This document shows, in pieces, positions 1 through 10,007 of a stretch of 63,382 nucleotides of DNA. The notes beneath the pieces are model-generated. The model searched no databases. It was given only the letters and a program-made list of their open reading frames with translations, and had not been told where the DNA came from. The position numbers and the translations under genes were made by a program. Position 1 is the stretch's first letter. Every line of letters starts with the position of its first letter. Source of the DNA: Cuniculiplasma sp052315415 (GTDB taxonomy: Archaea; Thermoplasmatota; Thermoplasmata; Thermoplasmatales; Thermoplasmataceae); assembly GCA_052315415.1 (NCBI GenBank), contig JBLSDH010000008.1, positions 1 through 63,382 on the forward strand, in the 5' to 3' direction.

Positions 1-27
1 CGATATCTTTTTATCAAACTCTTCCAT
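1..27 (-). CDS. 5' end of a gene cut by the window edge
   Basis: On the minus strand an ATG at 27 opens the frame MEEFDKKIS, which runs off the window edge. A GGAGG Shine-Dalgarno-like sequence (complement of 37-41) sits about 9 nt upstream of the ATG. Nothing can be said about the product. Confidence 0.35.
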
Positions 28-35
28 TATTCATT

Positions 36-61
36 GCCTCCTTGGGTTGTTCTTAGGAGGC
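36..61. repeat. Perfect 7-bp inverted repeat (hairpin) carrying an SD on each strand
   Basis: GCCTCCT at 36-42 pairs with AGGAGGC at 55-61 around a 12-nt loop. Each arm reads as a Shine-Dalgarno on one strand: the left arm for the minus-strand start at 27, the right arm for an ATG at 70 on the plus strand. It could be a regulatory hairpin or a coincidence. Confidence 0.35.
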
Positions 62-320
62 ATCCTTTTATGTTTCATGAAATTTATCCATTGTTGATGG
101 AGTTATTTCATTTGTTCTTACACAAGATTTGGGATACTATCAATTTTATGCATTTTATTTTAAACATTAATAGGTTAAAAGAAACTTATTCGTTTAAAAA
201 AAATAAAAACTATGATGTATTGCTTGATTAAATTTTTATTACATCATCTACAAAGCAAATAAATCAATAAGGATTTATCAAGAAATGAATTAAAAAAATA
301 AAACATGATAATGAATAACA

Positions 321-333
321 TTTATATATAAAA
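321..333 (+). promoter_or_regulatory. TATA box of the peptide ABC transporter operon
   Basis: An AT-rich TATA element (TTTATATATAAA) lies about 25 bp upstream of the ATG at 350, which predicts transcription starting at or next to the start codon, i.e. a leaderless mRNA. The 238-349 stretch holds nothing else recognisable. Confidence 0.55.
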
Positions 334-349
334 TTTAACATAACCATTT

Positions 350-3016
350 ATGGATAGAAAGAAAGTAGCAATTGCAGCTATTTTGTCTATTCTTATGGTG
401 GCAACATCGTTTGCCGTGATGGCTGGTTTGGGTGCATTGACCCCTACCACCAATCAGGCAGCTAATGTAAGTCATCCATTAAGTTCAGACAAAAGTTATG
501 GAGTGAGCAGAAATGTGCCCACCACATCAAGCACACCCTGGACGATGCCAACCACGACTATGCAGGAACCCACCTATACAAATGGAACTTTTACAATCGG
601 GAATGATTGTAACCCGAACACCTTGAATTACTTCACTGCAAACACATATTGTGATGTTTTTGTTATCGATGAGATATACGATTCATTGTACAACCAGCTT
701 CCAAATGGTACAAGAATTCCTTGGCTGGCAGATGGTCCTGCAACAGTTACAGCTGTAAACACATCAATGAACCACACAACATACGATATAGAAAAAAATT
801 CATGGATGAACTATTCATACATATACACAATTCACCTGAGACCTTACGTACAGTGGACTGACTGGAACGCAGCAAACGCATCATCAACATACACTTTTGG
901 TAACCATACCTGCTTCTACTATAATGGAAACAAGACATACTTTAACTATACATGGGCTAACGTCACAGCTAAAACATACTACCTGCAGTCTCCAGATGTT
1001 GTTCTTTCATGGAGAATGGAAGCATCCCTGGGTATATGGCCAAGCGTTGTTAATGTTGTGCCAGTTAACAATCTGACAGTGGCATTTTATGTTACTAACA
1101 AGAACCTTCTTATAACATCAGATTTCACAAATGATATCCTACCATACCACATATGGGTACATCACGATTTTACAACAGTTAGTGGATTGTTCAATTCATC
1201 CAGCAAGTGGAACAATGGAACCTCAGGCGAAGGATATGAAGGATGGAACCTTGGTTGGAACCAGAAGACAGGTGCAGTCCCTGGCCTTGTTGGAACAGGT
1301 CCATTCATGGTAACAAACGGCTATGGAATGCCTCAGGGTGCGATTATACCATCTCACTATGAAATAATGTATGTGAACCCACACTACTTTGTACAGTATG
1401 CAAACGCTTCAAGTGGATTGAGGCAGTACACACCAAGAATTTATGCAGTGGATATGATAATATACTCATCAGAGTCAGACATGATTGCTGCATTCACCAA
1501 ACAGCAGATTGATACTACTTTCCTAGCACCAACTCCGAACTTCTTACCAGAATTGGAATCAACACCAGGAGTATACATATATCACAAAACATCAAGTGCT
1601 TATGGATATTTCAGGTTAAACACAGCTGTAGCCCCATTGAATATTACTGCATTCAGGCAGGCCCTGAATTATGCTGTTCCTTACAACTATATAGACACTA
1701 CAATAGCTCAGGGTTATGCAATACCATCCTCCAACCCAATTAATCCAACAAACACATTGTTTGTAAACTCATCAGCACCAATGTACACTGAGAATATGGC
1801 AAAGGCCAAGCAGTTGATAGAATCAATACCTGGAATGTCATATACAAGCAGTGGTACACTGGAATATCTAGGAACTCCAGTATCGCTAACCGTTCAGACA
1901 ACCGTTGGTTCAGTTGCTCCAAACAACATAGAAACAATTGAAGCTACATTCTCCTGCTGGAACAAGCTGGGAATAGCAACAACTTTGAAAGAAGAAGCAT
2001 TTACCACACTTGAAGCCAATATAGATGGAACAATAGGTGCAATGGTATACAACAGCACATCAAACGTTGTGACCTCACCTAGCAACCTTTACCAGATAGG
2101 AGTCCTTGGAATATCCACAGCTGTTGGCGATCCAGCATTAGACTGCGAGGAATCACTGAACCCTGTTTACGGTATTCCTCTGGATGACTTTGTAGGACCT
2201 TTCTCATCATGTACAATCAATGGACAGTTGATGACAGGTCCACAGGTGCAGGCATACTTTAACACTCAGACAACAACCCTCGTTAACACAGACAACTTCT
2301 CACAGGCTGTCAAAATAGTTGATAACTTACAGACTCTAATGATAAAGGAAGCCTACATGATTAACACGGGCTATGGAACAGATCTTGTTCCACTTCAGAC
2401 AAGCACATTTACAAACTACTCTTTCACAGACTCACTTGCAATGTATGATTACTGGTACTGGACTTTCTTCTCAGTTGAACATAAGACAAGCGCTGTTTCC
2501 AAGTCCTCAGGTAATCTGACCGTGGATCTCTCAGTATCTCCTGGTACAAGTTACAAGGCAGGACAGTACGGTAATGTAACCATAACAGTTCTCAATGGTA
2601 CAAAAGCCGTACAGGGTGCAACCGTACTTGTTGGATTTGATGCACCATACGGAGGTTTCCTTAACGTAACTTCCAACAATTTAACCACTAACAGTGCTGG
2701 TCAGGTAACATGGGAATTCGAAGTCGCTCCATATCTTGCAGAGGATATGAAGACCTGTAATGCAACCGGAGCTGTCGTTCCTGTATCCATACAGAACGTT
2801 ACAATAAGCGTACTTGCAAAGTATTACCCAACTACTAACAAATCAATATTCTATGAAGGAACAAATTCAACACTAGTATCTCTGCTTAACCCAACCACAA
2901 CAACATCAGCACCAAATTACACAATTTACTACATAATAGGCGCAGTGGTAGCAGTAATAGTGGTTGTGGGAGTTGTAGCGGTTGTGTTAAATGGAAGAAA
3001 GAAAAAGCTAAATTAA
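350..3016 (+). CDS. Membrane-anchored peptide-type ABC transporter substrate-binding protein (family 5)
   Basis: This 888-residue extracytoplasmic protein should capture peptides or similar solutes for the permeases encoded just downstream. A signal/anchor helix lies at residues 5-30. The body resembles family-5 solute-binding proteins (Dpp/OppA type), for example the segments around NPNTLNYFTANTYCDVFVID (about 92-111) and FRQALNYAVPYNYIDTTIAQ (about 436-455). Residues about 730-850 form an Ig-like beta domain rich in Thr/Asn, followed by a C-terminal membrane helix (about 863-882) and a basic KKK tail, so it is anchored at both ends. Many N-x-S/T sequons suggest glycosylation. It is the first gene of the operon, with a T-rich 3' region (about 3030-3060) before the next gene. 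The substrate is inferred only from family. Confidence 0.85.
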   Translation: MDRKKVAIAAILSILMVATSFAVMAGLGALTPTTNQAANVSHPLSSDKSYGVSRNVPTTSSTPWTMPTTTMQEPTYTNGTFTIGNDCNPNTLNYFTANTYCDVFVIDEIYDSLYNQLPNGTRIPWLADGPATVTAVNTSMNHTTYDIEKNSWMNYSYIYTIHLRPYVQWTDWNAANASSTYTFGNHTCFYYNGNKTYFNYTWANVTAKTYYLQSPDVVLSWRMEASLGIWPSVVNVVPVNNLTVAFYVTNKNLLITSDFTNDILPYHIWVHHDFTTVSGLFNSSSKWNNGTSGEGYEGWNLGWNQKTGAVPGLVGTGPFMVTNGYGMPQGAIIPSHYEIMYVNPHYFVQYANASSGLRQYTPRIYAVDMIIYSSESDMIAAFTKQQIDTTFLAPTPNFLPELESTPGVYIYHKTSSAYGYFRLNTAVAPLNITAFRQALNYAVPYNYIDTTIAQGYAIPSSNPINPTNTLFVNSSAPMYTENMAKAKQLIESIPGMSYTSSGTLEYLGTPVSLTVQTTVGSVAPNNIETIEATFSCWNKLGIATTLKEEAFTTLEANIDGTIGAMVYNSTSNVVTSPSNLYQIGVLGISTAVGDPALDCEESLNPVYGIPLDDFVGPFSSCTINGQLMTGPQVQAYFNTQTTTLVNTDNFSQAVKIVDNLQTLMIKEAYMINTGYGTDLVPLQTSTFTNYSFTDSLAMYDYWYWTFFSVEHKTSAVSKSSGNLTVDLSVSPGTSYKAGQYGNVTITVLNGTKAVQGATVLVGFDAPYGGFLNVTSNNLTTNSAGQVTWEFEVAPYLAEDMKTCNATGAVVPVSIQNVTISVLAKYYPTTNKSIFYEGTNSTLVSLLNPTTTTSAPNYTIYYIIGAVVAVIVVVGVVAVVLNGRKKKLN

Positions 3017-3138
3017 AAATAAATAATAAATAATATTTTTTTAAACTTTTTAAATATTTATTTTAAGAATATTTATTTTAAATAGTGAAATACAATTACC
3101 ATAATCTTTATATTAAGTGATTGTACTGTGGATTTAGC

Positions 3139-4131
3139 ATGAATAAGTATCTGTTGATGAGAAAGATCATACAAGATGTGGCTCTTGTTATCATCATGAC
3201 AGTTTTAACTTTTGTTGTTTTTCGTCTGATGCCAGGAAACCCTGCAGAGCTTTTTTTTAAAGGAATTGAAAAGAACGGTCACCCAATAACAGCCCAAACC
3301 AAAGAGGCAATATGTGCTGAATTGGGGCTGTCTCATGGAAAATTTTCGCTTCAGGACTTTGAAACATACCTTTATCAGATGTTCACTTTCAATTGGGGTA
3401 AAGATTACATAAATGTTGGAGAAACAGTAGCAGAGGAGATTTCACTTGCTCTTCCTTATACCCTGGTATTGACAGGTTCAACTGCAATATTGTCCTATGT
3501 TATAGGAGTGCCTCTTGGAATATACATATCAAGGATAAGAGGAACTAAAAAAGAATCTGCAATTTTGAGTACTGCACTGGCCTTGAACTCAGTTCCATAT
3601 TTTATAATTGCGATTCTTCTGTTTCTTTATGTTTCATATTATACAGGGCTGTTTCCATTATATGCAAACGTTCCTTATAGTGAGGTCACCACATTTACAC
3701 CTGCAGGTTTTGTAAACCTGTTATATCACATTGCAATGCCTTTCATTTCGCTGTTGGTAATAGAAATGTTTGGTCATATGATAACAATGAGGGCAGCAAT
3801 GGTCTCAACTCTTGGTGAGGATCACATACTTACTGCAAAAGCTAAAGGGGTTTCAGGTAAGGCCATTCTACGGAGACATGCTGCAAGAATTGCAATTATA
3901 CCCGTTACAACAAGATTAGCCCTTCAGATTTCATTCCTAATCAGTGGTTCTTTACTAGTAGCAATAATATTTGATTGGCCAGGAATGGGTCCACTTCTTT
4001 ATAATGCAGTTCTAAAGGAAGACTATCCTCTATCTGAAGCTGCAACATTTGTTATTTCATTAATGACTATTATTGCATATTCTATGATAGATTATATACA
4101 TGCTTGGCTAGATCCAAGAATTAAGGTTTGA
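3139..4131 (+). CDS. Peptide-type ABC transporter permease, DppB-like
   Basis: This inner-membrane permease belongs to the DppB/OppB family. It has an N-terminal helix (FVVFRLMPGNPAELF is the typical DppB start) and five further membrane segments with the BPD_transp_1 core. The coupling loop that contacts the ATPase includes ILTAKAKGVSGKAILRRHA (about 230-248), matching the EAA motif. An in-frame TTG at 3121 exists, but a TATA-like stretch at about 3102-3114 favours a leaderless start at ATG 3139. It forms a heterodimer with the next gene's product, whose start is 11 nt downstream. Length is normal for the family. Confidence 0.87.
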   Translation: MNKYLLMRKIIQDVALVIIMTVLTFVVFRLMPGNPAELFFKGIEKNGHPITAQTKEAICAELGLSHGKFSLQDFETYLYQMFTFNWGKDYINVGETVAEEISLALPYTLVLTGSTAILSYVIGVPLGIYISRIRGTKKESAILSTALALNSVPYFIIAILLFLYVSYYTGLFPLYANVPYSEVTTFTPAGFVNLLYHIAMPFISLLVIEMFGHMITMRAAMVSTLGEDHILTAKAKGVSGKAILRRHAARIAIIPVTTRLALQISFLISGSLLVAIIFDWPGMGPLLYNAVLKEDYPLSEAATFVISLMTIIAYSMIDYIHAWLDPRIKV

Positions 4132-4142
4132 GGTGTGTATAA

Positions 4143-6410
4143 ATGAATACTGAAAAAAGACAAATACCCATCAGATGGAAAAGATTGTGGAGGCAAGTCA
4201 AGATATTCTATTCCAGCTGGTATGGAAAGGCTGGAGTATGGATTTTGCTTGCATTTGTTGTTATAGCATTGTTGGCACCCCTTGCCACGCCAAATCCAAA
4301 CTACAATTTTATAGCACCAGGAGTAGATACAACAATAGTAGATGAGATAAATCAAAACCATTTGAATGTAAAAAGTAATATTACAATCTATGGACCATAT
4401 TCAACTGATGTAAACAATGAGGGGACAAGTGCTATATACTTTGGTCTTTCAAATGGTACTTTTTACTATTATTCACTTGGTCAACAAGGAACTAATAGCC
4501 ATTTAGGGGAATATAAAATAATTTACAATGCAAATCTTACCGGATCAGAAAAAATGTATTGTCCAACAATGGTTTCATACACTAACGGCACCTATTATAA
4601 GGAAACTTTCCAAGGACTATCTCCTAATACGAGATACTCAATTGAAAGATTCTTATTCATGCCTTTAAGTAACGGTAAAATAGTAGTTGGAAGTATATTC
4701 TACTATTCTCAAAATTATTTCACTCCTGTATTTAATTTATACGAAAATATTACATATAGCGGGGTATTTTTTAATCATTCTGTTTCTAATGGTGTTTCAA
4801 TAAATGGTTTGACAATAAGCTACAATAATCCTGCATTTGATTACTCTCCAGGTATAGGACTTGTTCCCGCACAGTACTTCTTTATAACATCAAATTCAAG
4901 TTCCTTTTATTTAAATGGATATAATGTCAGTCCATTAAACAGAATATTCGCACCTGTAAAGATAGATCTTAATAACATATATAACATTGAAATGTTTGGT
5001 TCCGATTTACCTTCAAGTCAGTATTATAGTGATGCCAGAATATTGATATACAATAAGACATCAATAGAATCTTTCTATGTTAACGGAACAAAGGCCTGGC
5101 AGGTATCTGGTCTGAACATAAATCCTAACGAATCCCTATATATCCCATTTGACTATCAATCCAGTTATACAGGTAATAATCCAGTCTACTTTATAAATAA
5201 CACTTATGAAGCATCAATGATTTCGATGACAAACGGAACAGTTTTAAACTTTTTTAAATCTACCATTCCATTGACATCAGTGTCCACGACTCCAGGATCT
5301 TCAGGTCTTCCTACATATGTTGTTTTGATGTCTAATTCCAAAGCTTACATTTTCAATTTAACACTTTCTGGAAACTATGAAAAGAAAGTCTCACTATTAC
5401 CTCCTAATTCGGGTTTATTTTATAGTCCAGCTTCTTATAACAGTGAGTCAGATTCTTTAATTTTTGTATCCAACGATGGAAAGGTGCTGTCATTCGCATT
5501 ATCCTTCAGTTCAGGTGGTTTATCATTCAATGGATCGTTTTTATGGACTGCACAGGTTACTCCAGTTCCATCTTCTACATCAACACCCATATCATTCAGC
5601 GACAGAGCCTCTGGCTTTTCAGAAATTGCTTTTGTTTCAAACCTTAAATACATATACATATACGACTCAAATGCAAAGTCTGTAACCCCAATACCACCAA
5701 TGGCAAAAACAGCCTCTGGCACTCCATTATACCTAGGAACAACTTACTATGGGCATGATGTATGGTCCTGGTTTATGGAGAGTTTCTATAATGACTGGAT
5801 ATTTGGATTAACAATAGGATTAATAACAATAATTCTTTCCCTACTGGTTTCCCTTTACGTAGGTTATAAAGGGGGACTCATAGGAGCTGCAATTGAAACT
5901 GCTTCACTTTCACTATATCTTATTCCAGGACTAGCACTTCTTATTGCTCTTGCATCAGTAATTCCTGGAGAGGCAAACTTTGCTGACCTTATCATTATTG
6001 TGAGTGCAATAAGCTGGCCCTTTTCAGCCTTCACATTGATCGGTCTTGTGAGGGGTGTTGCCTCGAGGTCCTATGTCGATGCCAGTAAAATATTTGGATC
6101 AAAAAGCACCGGAATAATGAGAAGACATATATTACCAAATCTGGGCCCCTTGCTCGTTTATCTGCTTGCACTATCTATAAGTGGAGGTGTTGGCGCAGTG
6201 TCAGGACTTGAATTTCTTGGACTGGCTCCACTTGATGTATCCACATGGGGTGGAATGCTGAACAGTGTTTATTCTGATTATTTCTATGTTGCCACTGAAC
6301 CACAGTGGGTATGGCCTCCAGTTATCGCACTTACCCTTTTCTTGGTAGCATTCATATTTGTTTCAAGGGCACTTGACGAAGTGGTTAATCCAAGATTGAG
6401 AAAGAGGTGA
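4143..6410 (+). CDS. DppC-like permease with a very large extracytoplasmic insertion
   Basis: This 755-residue protein is the second permease of the peptide-type transporter, but more than twice the usual DppC length of about 300. Residues 1-50 hold the normal DppC N-terminus (KAGVWILLAFVVIALLAPLA). Residues about 65-530 are an inserted beta-rich, Asn/Ser/Tyr-rich domain with many glycosylation sequons and no membrane helices. Residues about 540-755 contain the BPD_transp_1 core with EAA-type loop (VDASKIFGSKSTGIMRRHIL). The insertion lies between helices 1 and 2, so it should face outward, where it could meet the binding protein. It is followed after 4 nt by the fused ATPase. The role of the insert is unknown. 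Confidence 0.82.
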   Translation: MNTEKRQIPIRWKRLWRQVKIFYSSWYGKAGVWILLAFVVIALLAPLATPNPNYNFIAPGVDTTIVDEINQNHLNVKSNITIYGPYSTDVNNEGTSAIYFGLSNGTFYYYSLGQQGTNSHLGEYKIIYNANLTGSEKMYCPTMVSYTNGTYYKETFQGLSPNTRYSIERFLFMPLSNGKIVVGSIFYYSQNYFTPVFNLYENITYSGVFFNHSVSNGVSINGLTISYNNPAFDYSPGIGLVPAQYFFITSNSSSFYLNGYNVSPLNRIFAPVKIDLNNIYNIEMFGSDLPSSQYYSDARILIYNKTSIESFYVNGTKAWQVSGLNINPNESLYIPFDYQSSYTGNNPVYFINNTYEASMISMTNGTVLNFFKSTIPLTSVSTTPGSSGLPTYVVLMSNSKAYIFNLTLSGNYEKKVSLLPPNSGLFYSPASYNSESDSLIFVSNDGKVLSFALSFSSGGLSFNGSFLWTAQVTPVPSSTSTPISFSDRASGFSEIAFVSNLKYIYIYDSNAKSVTPIPPMAKTASGTPLYLGTTYYGHDVWSWFMESFYNDWIFGLTIGLITIILSLLVSLYVGYKGGLIGAAIETASLSLYLIPGLALLIALASVIPGEANFADLIIIVSAISWPFSAFTLIGLVRGVASRSYVDASKIFGSKSTGIMRRHILPNLGPLLVYLLALSISGGVGAVSGLEFLGLAPLDVSTWGGMLNSVYSDYFYVATEPQWVWPPVIALTLFLVAFIFVSRALDEVVNPRLRKR

Positions 6411-6414
6411 AAAA

Positions 6415-9282
6415 ATGCTAAAACAACTTATGAAAAATAGAACACTTATTGAGATAAAAGATTTAAAAGTAAACTTCAGGACAGTGGAGGGTATGGTTCA
6501 TGCCCTTGACGACATAAATCTGGAATTGCGAGAGGGAGAAATACTTGGTTTAATTGGTGAGAGTGGATCAGGCAAATCTACTATTGCAATGTCTATTCTG
6601 GGATTACTGGCAGAAAACGCCGAGGTTGAAGGTTCTATAAGATATTTAGGTATGGAACTTTCAGTTGGAGGTGAAGAGGCCAGATTATCAGAGCATTATC
6701 AGCATTTAATTGATGAACTTGGAGAACTAATACTAAAGTTAGAGAACGGTGAAAGTGTTGAATTGGAGACTATTAAACAGATAATAGCATCAAAAGAAGA
6801 TAATATTGATGTAAAAGAGACAAAGAAACTGGAAAAAGAAGAAATTGAAATGAAACTTGAAAATGAAAATCAAGATCCTTTGGATAAAAAGAAAGATGGA
6901 AAAGATGATGAAATAAAAATTGAAAGCATGGACAGAGAAGAGATCATCAGGCTACTTAAAACAAGAAAAAGGAATATAGAGAGTGTTACAAAAAATCGAA
7001 ATCTTCTTAAAAAAATACTTAAGGCAAGGGCAATAAAGAAAGTTGATCAGAGACTTGCAAATGTAAGATGGGGAGAAATATCAATGATTTTCCAGGGTGC
7101 AATGAATGCATTTAATCCCGTTCACACAATAAGAAGACAGATGCATGAAGTATTCCAGTTTCATGATATCTTCAAAGATCTTTCCAAATATGGAGAGAGA
7201 GAATATTTTGATGAAAAGGTCTACAGAGCGCGGGCATATGATATGGCTATCAGGGAATATTCAGGGGATGATGAAAAACAGTTCAAGCAGGTTGAGGAAA
7301 GGATATACAATGAAATAATAATGGAAGCAAAAGCCAAAGTAAAAGAAATGAATGACATGGAGAAAAGGAAATATTTAGAATCAATAATGATAGAATCAAG
7401 CTGTTTAAAGGCCGGTTTCAATCCAAAGTTTTTAGATTCCTATCCACATGAATTGAGTGGAGGAATGAAACAGAGAGGTATCATAGCAATGGCACTTTGT
7501 CTTAATCCAAAAGTTGTAATTGCAGATGAGCCAACAACCGGTCTCGATGTTATCACTCAGGCTAAAATCATAAGAGAGTTGAAAAAACTCAAAGATGATG
7601 GAATAATAAAATCCATGATAATAATATCACACGATGTTGGTGTGGTATCACAGCTAGCAAATTTTGTAGCGGTGATGTATGCAGGAAGGATAATGGAATA
7701 TGGATCTCCTGAATACATATTTCTCAATCAAAACAATCCTTACACATATGCATTGTTGAAAAGCTATCCATCACTAACAAAAGAAAAGTCCAGAATAATG
7801 GGAATTCCTGGGGCAGTTCCAGATCTTTTAGATCCTCCGGAAGGATGTTATTTCGCATCAAGATGTTTCATGGCACAGAATATATGTACCAAGGAAAAGC
7901 CAACAATAAAAACAATTGGTGAGGAGCATTATTCTCTATGTCACTATAATGAAGTGGACGAAGGGATTTATCTTGAAAAATTCAATGAAATGATAAAAAA
8001 TGTGGGAGAATTAAAGGGAGAAAAAAAGACATCTAATGAAAATGAACCATTAATCTACACTGAAGATCTATCAGAATACTTTTTCGTTCATTCAGATTTG
8101 GGAACAAATCTTTTTGGAGGGGCAAACAGACCTGTGGTACATGCTGTTGAAAAGGTTAACATAAAAATACCAAAAGGTTCCATAGTTGGTGTAGTAGGAG
8201 AAAGCGGTTCTGGAAAGACAACACTTGGAAGATTGCTGGTGAATGCTATTAAACCTACATCAGGTAAAATCTATTTCAAGATAAAAAATCCACATGCCTT
8301 GCTTTCAGAACAATCTGAAACAAGTTCAAAAATTGAGGTCAAACTGGAAAAGGATCTGAAAAAGATGGATGAGAAAATGGCTAATGAACTAAGGCAAAAG
8401 GATGAGATCTATCTTGATGTTAACAGTGTATGGAAATCAGGAGAGCTCTATAAAATATTCAGATCAGAGGCCCAATTAATATTTCAGGATCCATACGATT
8501 CAATAGATCCAAAAATGGCAGTGTTTGATATTGTTTCTGAACCACTCATAATACAAAGAGATACAATAATGAGCAGAAGAAAGATGAGGGGAGAGGATGA
8601 AAACTTTGACCTGAACAAAGAGGTTATAAATGCTCTTAGTGTGGCAAATCTGAGACCACCTGAAAACTATCTTGACAGATATCCACATGAACTATCCGGA
8701 GGCGAAAGACAGAGGGTGTGTATTTCCAGAGTTATAACATTAAATCCATCATTTATAGTGGCAGATGAACCAATCTCTATGCTTGACGTTTCAATCAGGG
8801 CAAATATTCTAAATCTTCTATTAGAACTGAAGGAAAAATATAACACATCTATCCTATACATTTCACATGATATAGCCTCTGCAAGATATGTTTCTGACAC
8901 ACTTCTTATCATGTATCTGGGACAGATTGTTGAATATGGTCCAGCCGAGGACGTTATAAAAAATCCAATGCATCCATACACTAAAGCACTAATATCATCC
9001 GTCCCTAGCATAGATCCAAACTGGTCAAATCGTCAGATCGATATTATAGGTGAAATCGGAAATGCAATAAATCCTAAGCCAGGATGCAGATTTTATTCAA
9101 GATGTGTGTACAGAAAGGACAAATGCAAAGAAGAGGATCCACCAGAAATTGAGGATCAGGGTAGGGTATACAAGTGCTTCTTCAAACAGAGTGAACTGAA
9201 AAGAAATGAGGTGGAATTTACATACAATGAAATGTATGAGGTTGTAGAGGAAATAGATGGAGACGACTTATCCGGAAACTGA
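6415..9282 (+). CDS. Fused DppD-DppF ABC transporter ATPase
   Basis: This 955-residue protein joins the two ATPases of a peptide transporter in one chain. NBD1 has Walker A GESGSGKST (about 49-57), signature ELSGGMKQRG (about 345) and Walker B VVIADEPTTGLD. A Cys-containing oligopeptide/HPY C-domain follows (GCYFASRCFMAQNIC). NBD2 repeats the pattern: GESGSGKTT (about 597), ELSGGERQR (about 760), FIVADEPISMLD and a second HPY domain (GCRFYSRCVYRKDKC). NBD1 carries roughly 120 extra acidic/Lys-rich, probably coiled-coil residues (about 80-215) between Walker A and the Q-loop, and NBD2 a smaller insertion at the same place. The start at 6415 lies 4 nt after the permease stop with GAGGTG upstream. 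It should power both permeases in the cytoplasm. Confidence 0.9.
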   Translation: MLKQLMKNRTLIEIKDLKVNFRTVEGMVHALDDINLELREGEILGLIGESGSGKSTIAMSILGLLAENAEVEGSIRYLGMELSVGGEEARLSEHYQHLIDELGELILKLENGESVELETIKQIIASKEDNIDVKETKKLEKEEIEMKLENENQDPLDKKKDGKDDEIKIESMDREEIIRLLKTRKRNIESVTKNRNLLKKILKARAIKKVDQRLANVRWGEISMIFQGAMNAFNPVHTIRRQMHEVFQFHDIFKDLSKYGEREYFDEKVYRARAYDMAIREYSGDDEKQFKQVEERIYNEIIMEAKAKVKEMNDMEKRKYLESIMIESSCLKAGFNPKFLDSYPHELSGGMKQRGIIAMALCLNPKVVIADEPTTGLDVITQAKIIRELKKLKDDGIIKSMIIISHDVGVVSQLANFVAVMYAGRIMEYGSPEYIFLNQNNPYTYALLKSYPSLTKEKSRIMGIPGAVPDLLDPPEGCYFASRCFMAQNICTKEKPTIKTIGEEHYSLCHYNEVDEGIYLEKFNEMIKNVGELKGEKKTSNENEPLIYTEDLSEYFFVHSDLGTNLFGGANRPVVHAVEKVNIKIPKGSIVGVVGESGSGKTTLGRLLVNAIKPTSGKIYFKIKNPHALLSEQSETSSKIEVKLEKDLKKMDEKMANELRQKDEIYLDVNSVWKSGELYKIFRSEAQLIFQDPYDSIDPKMAVFDIVSEPLIIQRDTIMSRRKMRGEDENFDLNKEVINALSVANLRPPENYLDRYPHELSGGERQRVCISRVITLNPSFIVADEPISMLDVSIRANILNLLLELKEKYNTSILYISHDIASARYVSDTLLIMYLGQIVEYGPAEDVIKNPMHPYTKALISSVPSIDPNWSNRQIDIIGEIGNAINPKPGCRFYSRCVYRKDKCKEEDPPEIEDQGRVYKCFFKQSELKRNEVEFTYNEMYEVVEEIDGDDLSGN

Positions 9283-9643
9283 GGATGAACTAATAAGAAG
9301 AAGGGAAAAGAGGAAGGTAAGGTTAAGGTTATCCACCCCTCCTCTTGCACTTTTAATTTCCATGACTCTTGTTGATCTTCTTCTCTATTTTTTAGGATTC
9401 ACAGCAATAGCATCTGATCTGCCTCTTTTTTTCATACTAGCGGGTATGGTTCTATTTTTCTTTGGGGCGTTCTATGACTTTGGAGAGAAGAAATACATTC
9501 AGGCTATGATGCAAGCTAAGGCAAAAATAGATGAAAAGGAAAAGACAGGAATAAATAAAGAACAGTTGATCATGACCCTGATATATGCAGGAATTGGTGG
9601 GCTTTTTATTATAACAGGAATTTTTCTCTCATATATTGTATAA
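9257..9643 (+). CDS. Small membrane protein at the end of the peptide transporter operon
   Basis: This 128-residue protein has a basic N-terminus (RRREKRKVRLR), two adjacent hydrophobic helices (about 31-75), a charged linker and a final helix (about 103-127). I do not recognise the family. It overlaps the end of the fused ATPase by 26 nt, in a different frame, with a GAGGAA ribosome site upstream, so it is very likely co-transcribed and may belong to the transporter, but no function can be given. Confidence 0.65.
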   Translation: METTYPETEDELIRRREKRKVRLRLSTPPLALLISMTLVDLLLYFLGFTAIASDLPLFFILAGMVLFFFGAFYDFGEKKYIQAMMQAKAKIDEKEKTGINKEQLIMTLIYAGIGGLFIITGIFLSYIV

Positions 9644-9704
9644 TCAAAGGTAATTCATATTTAGAAAAAGTAAAATATTGTATTTATCATATGGATAGGA
9701 TTTC

Positions 9705-9953
9705 ATGATTAAGCTACCAAAGAGAGTATTTCCAATAATAATAAATGGAGTATTATCATTGATTCTTTACCTTTTATATGTCTACTTCTATGATCAGATA
9801 ACACCCAGTTATTATTCAGCATTTGGTTCATCGCTTCAGGTAGGAACATCAATGCTATTCATAGCATATTTTTTCAGTGTTGTTATTCTAGTGTGTCAGT
9901 TAATAGTATTTGGAATTTCACTGTTAGCCAAATTTATAGGTCTTGAATCTTAA
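9705..9953 (+). CDS. Small two-helix membrane protein
   Basis: This 82-residue protein has two predicted membrane helices (about 8-28 and 47-75). No family was recognised. It is preceded by a short AT-rich gap of about 60 nt, so it may have its own promoter or be the tail of the operon upstream. The next gene, a regulator, starts 55 nt later. Confidence 0.5.
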   Translation: MIKLPKRVFPIIINGVLSLILYLLYVYFYDQITPSYYSAFGSSLQVGTSMLFIAYFFSVVILVCQLIVFGISLLAKFIGLES

Positions 9954-10007
9954 TTTATAGAATATTAAAGCAAAATCATTTAAATAACTTAATGTAATTT
10001 TGTTATT

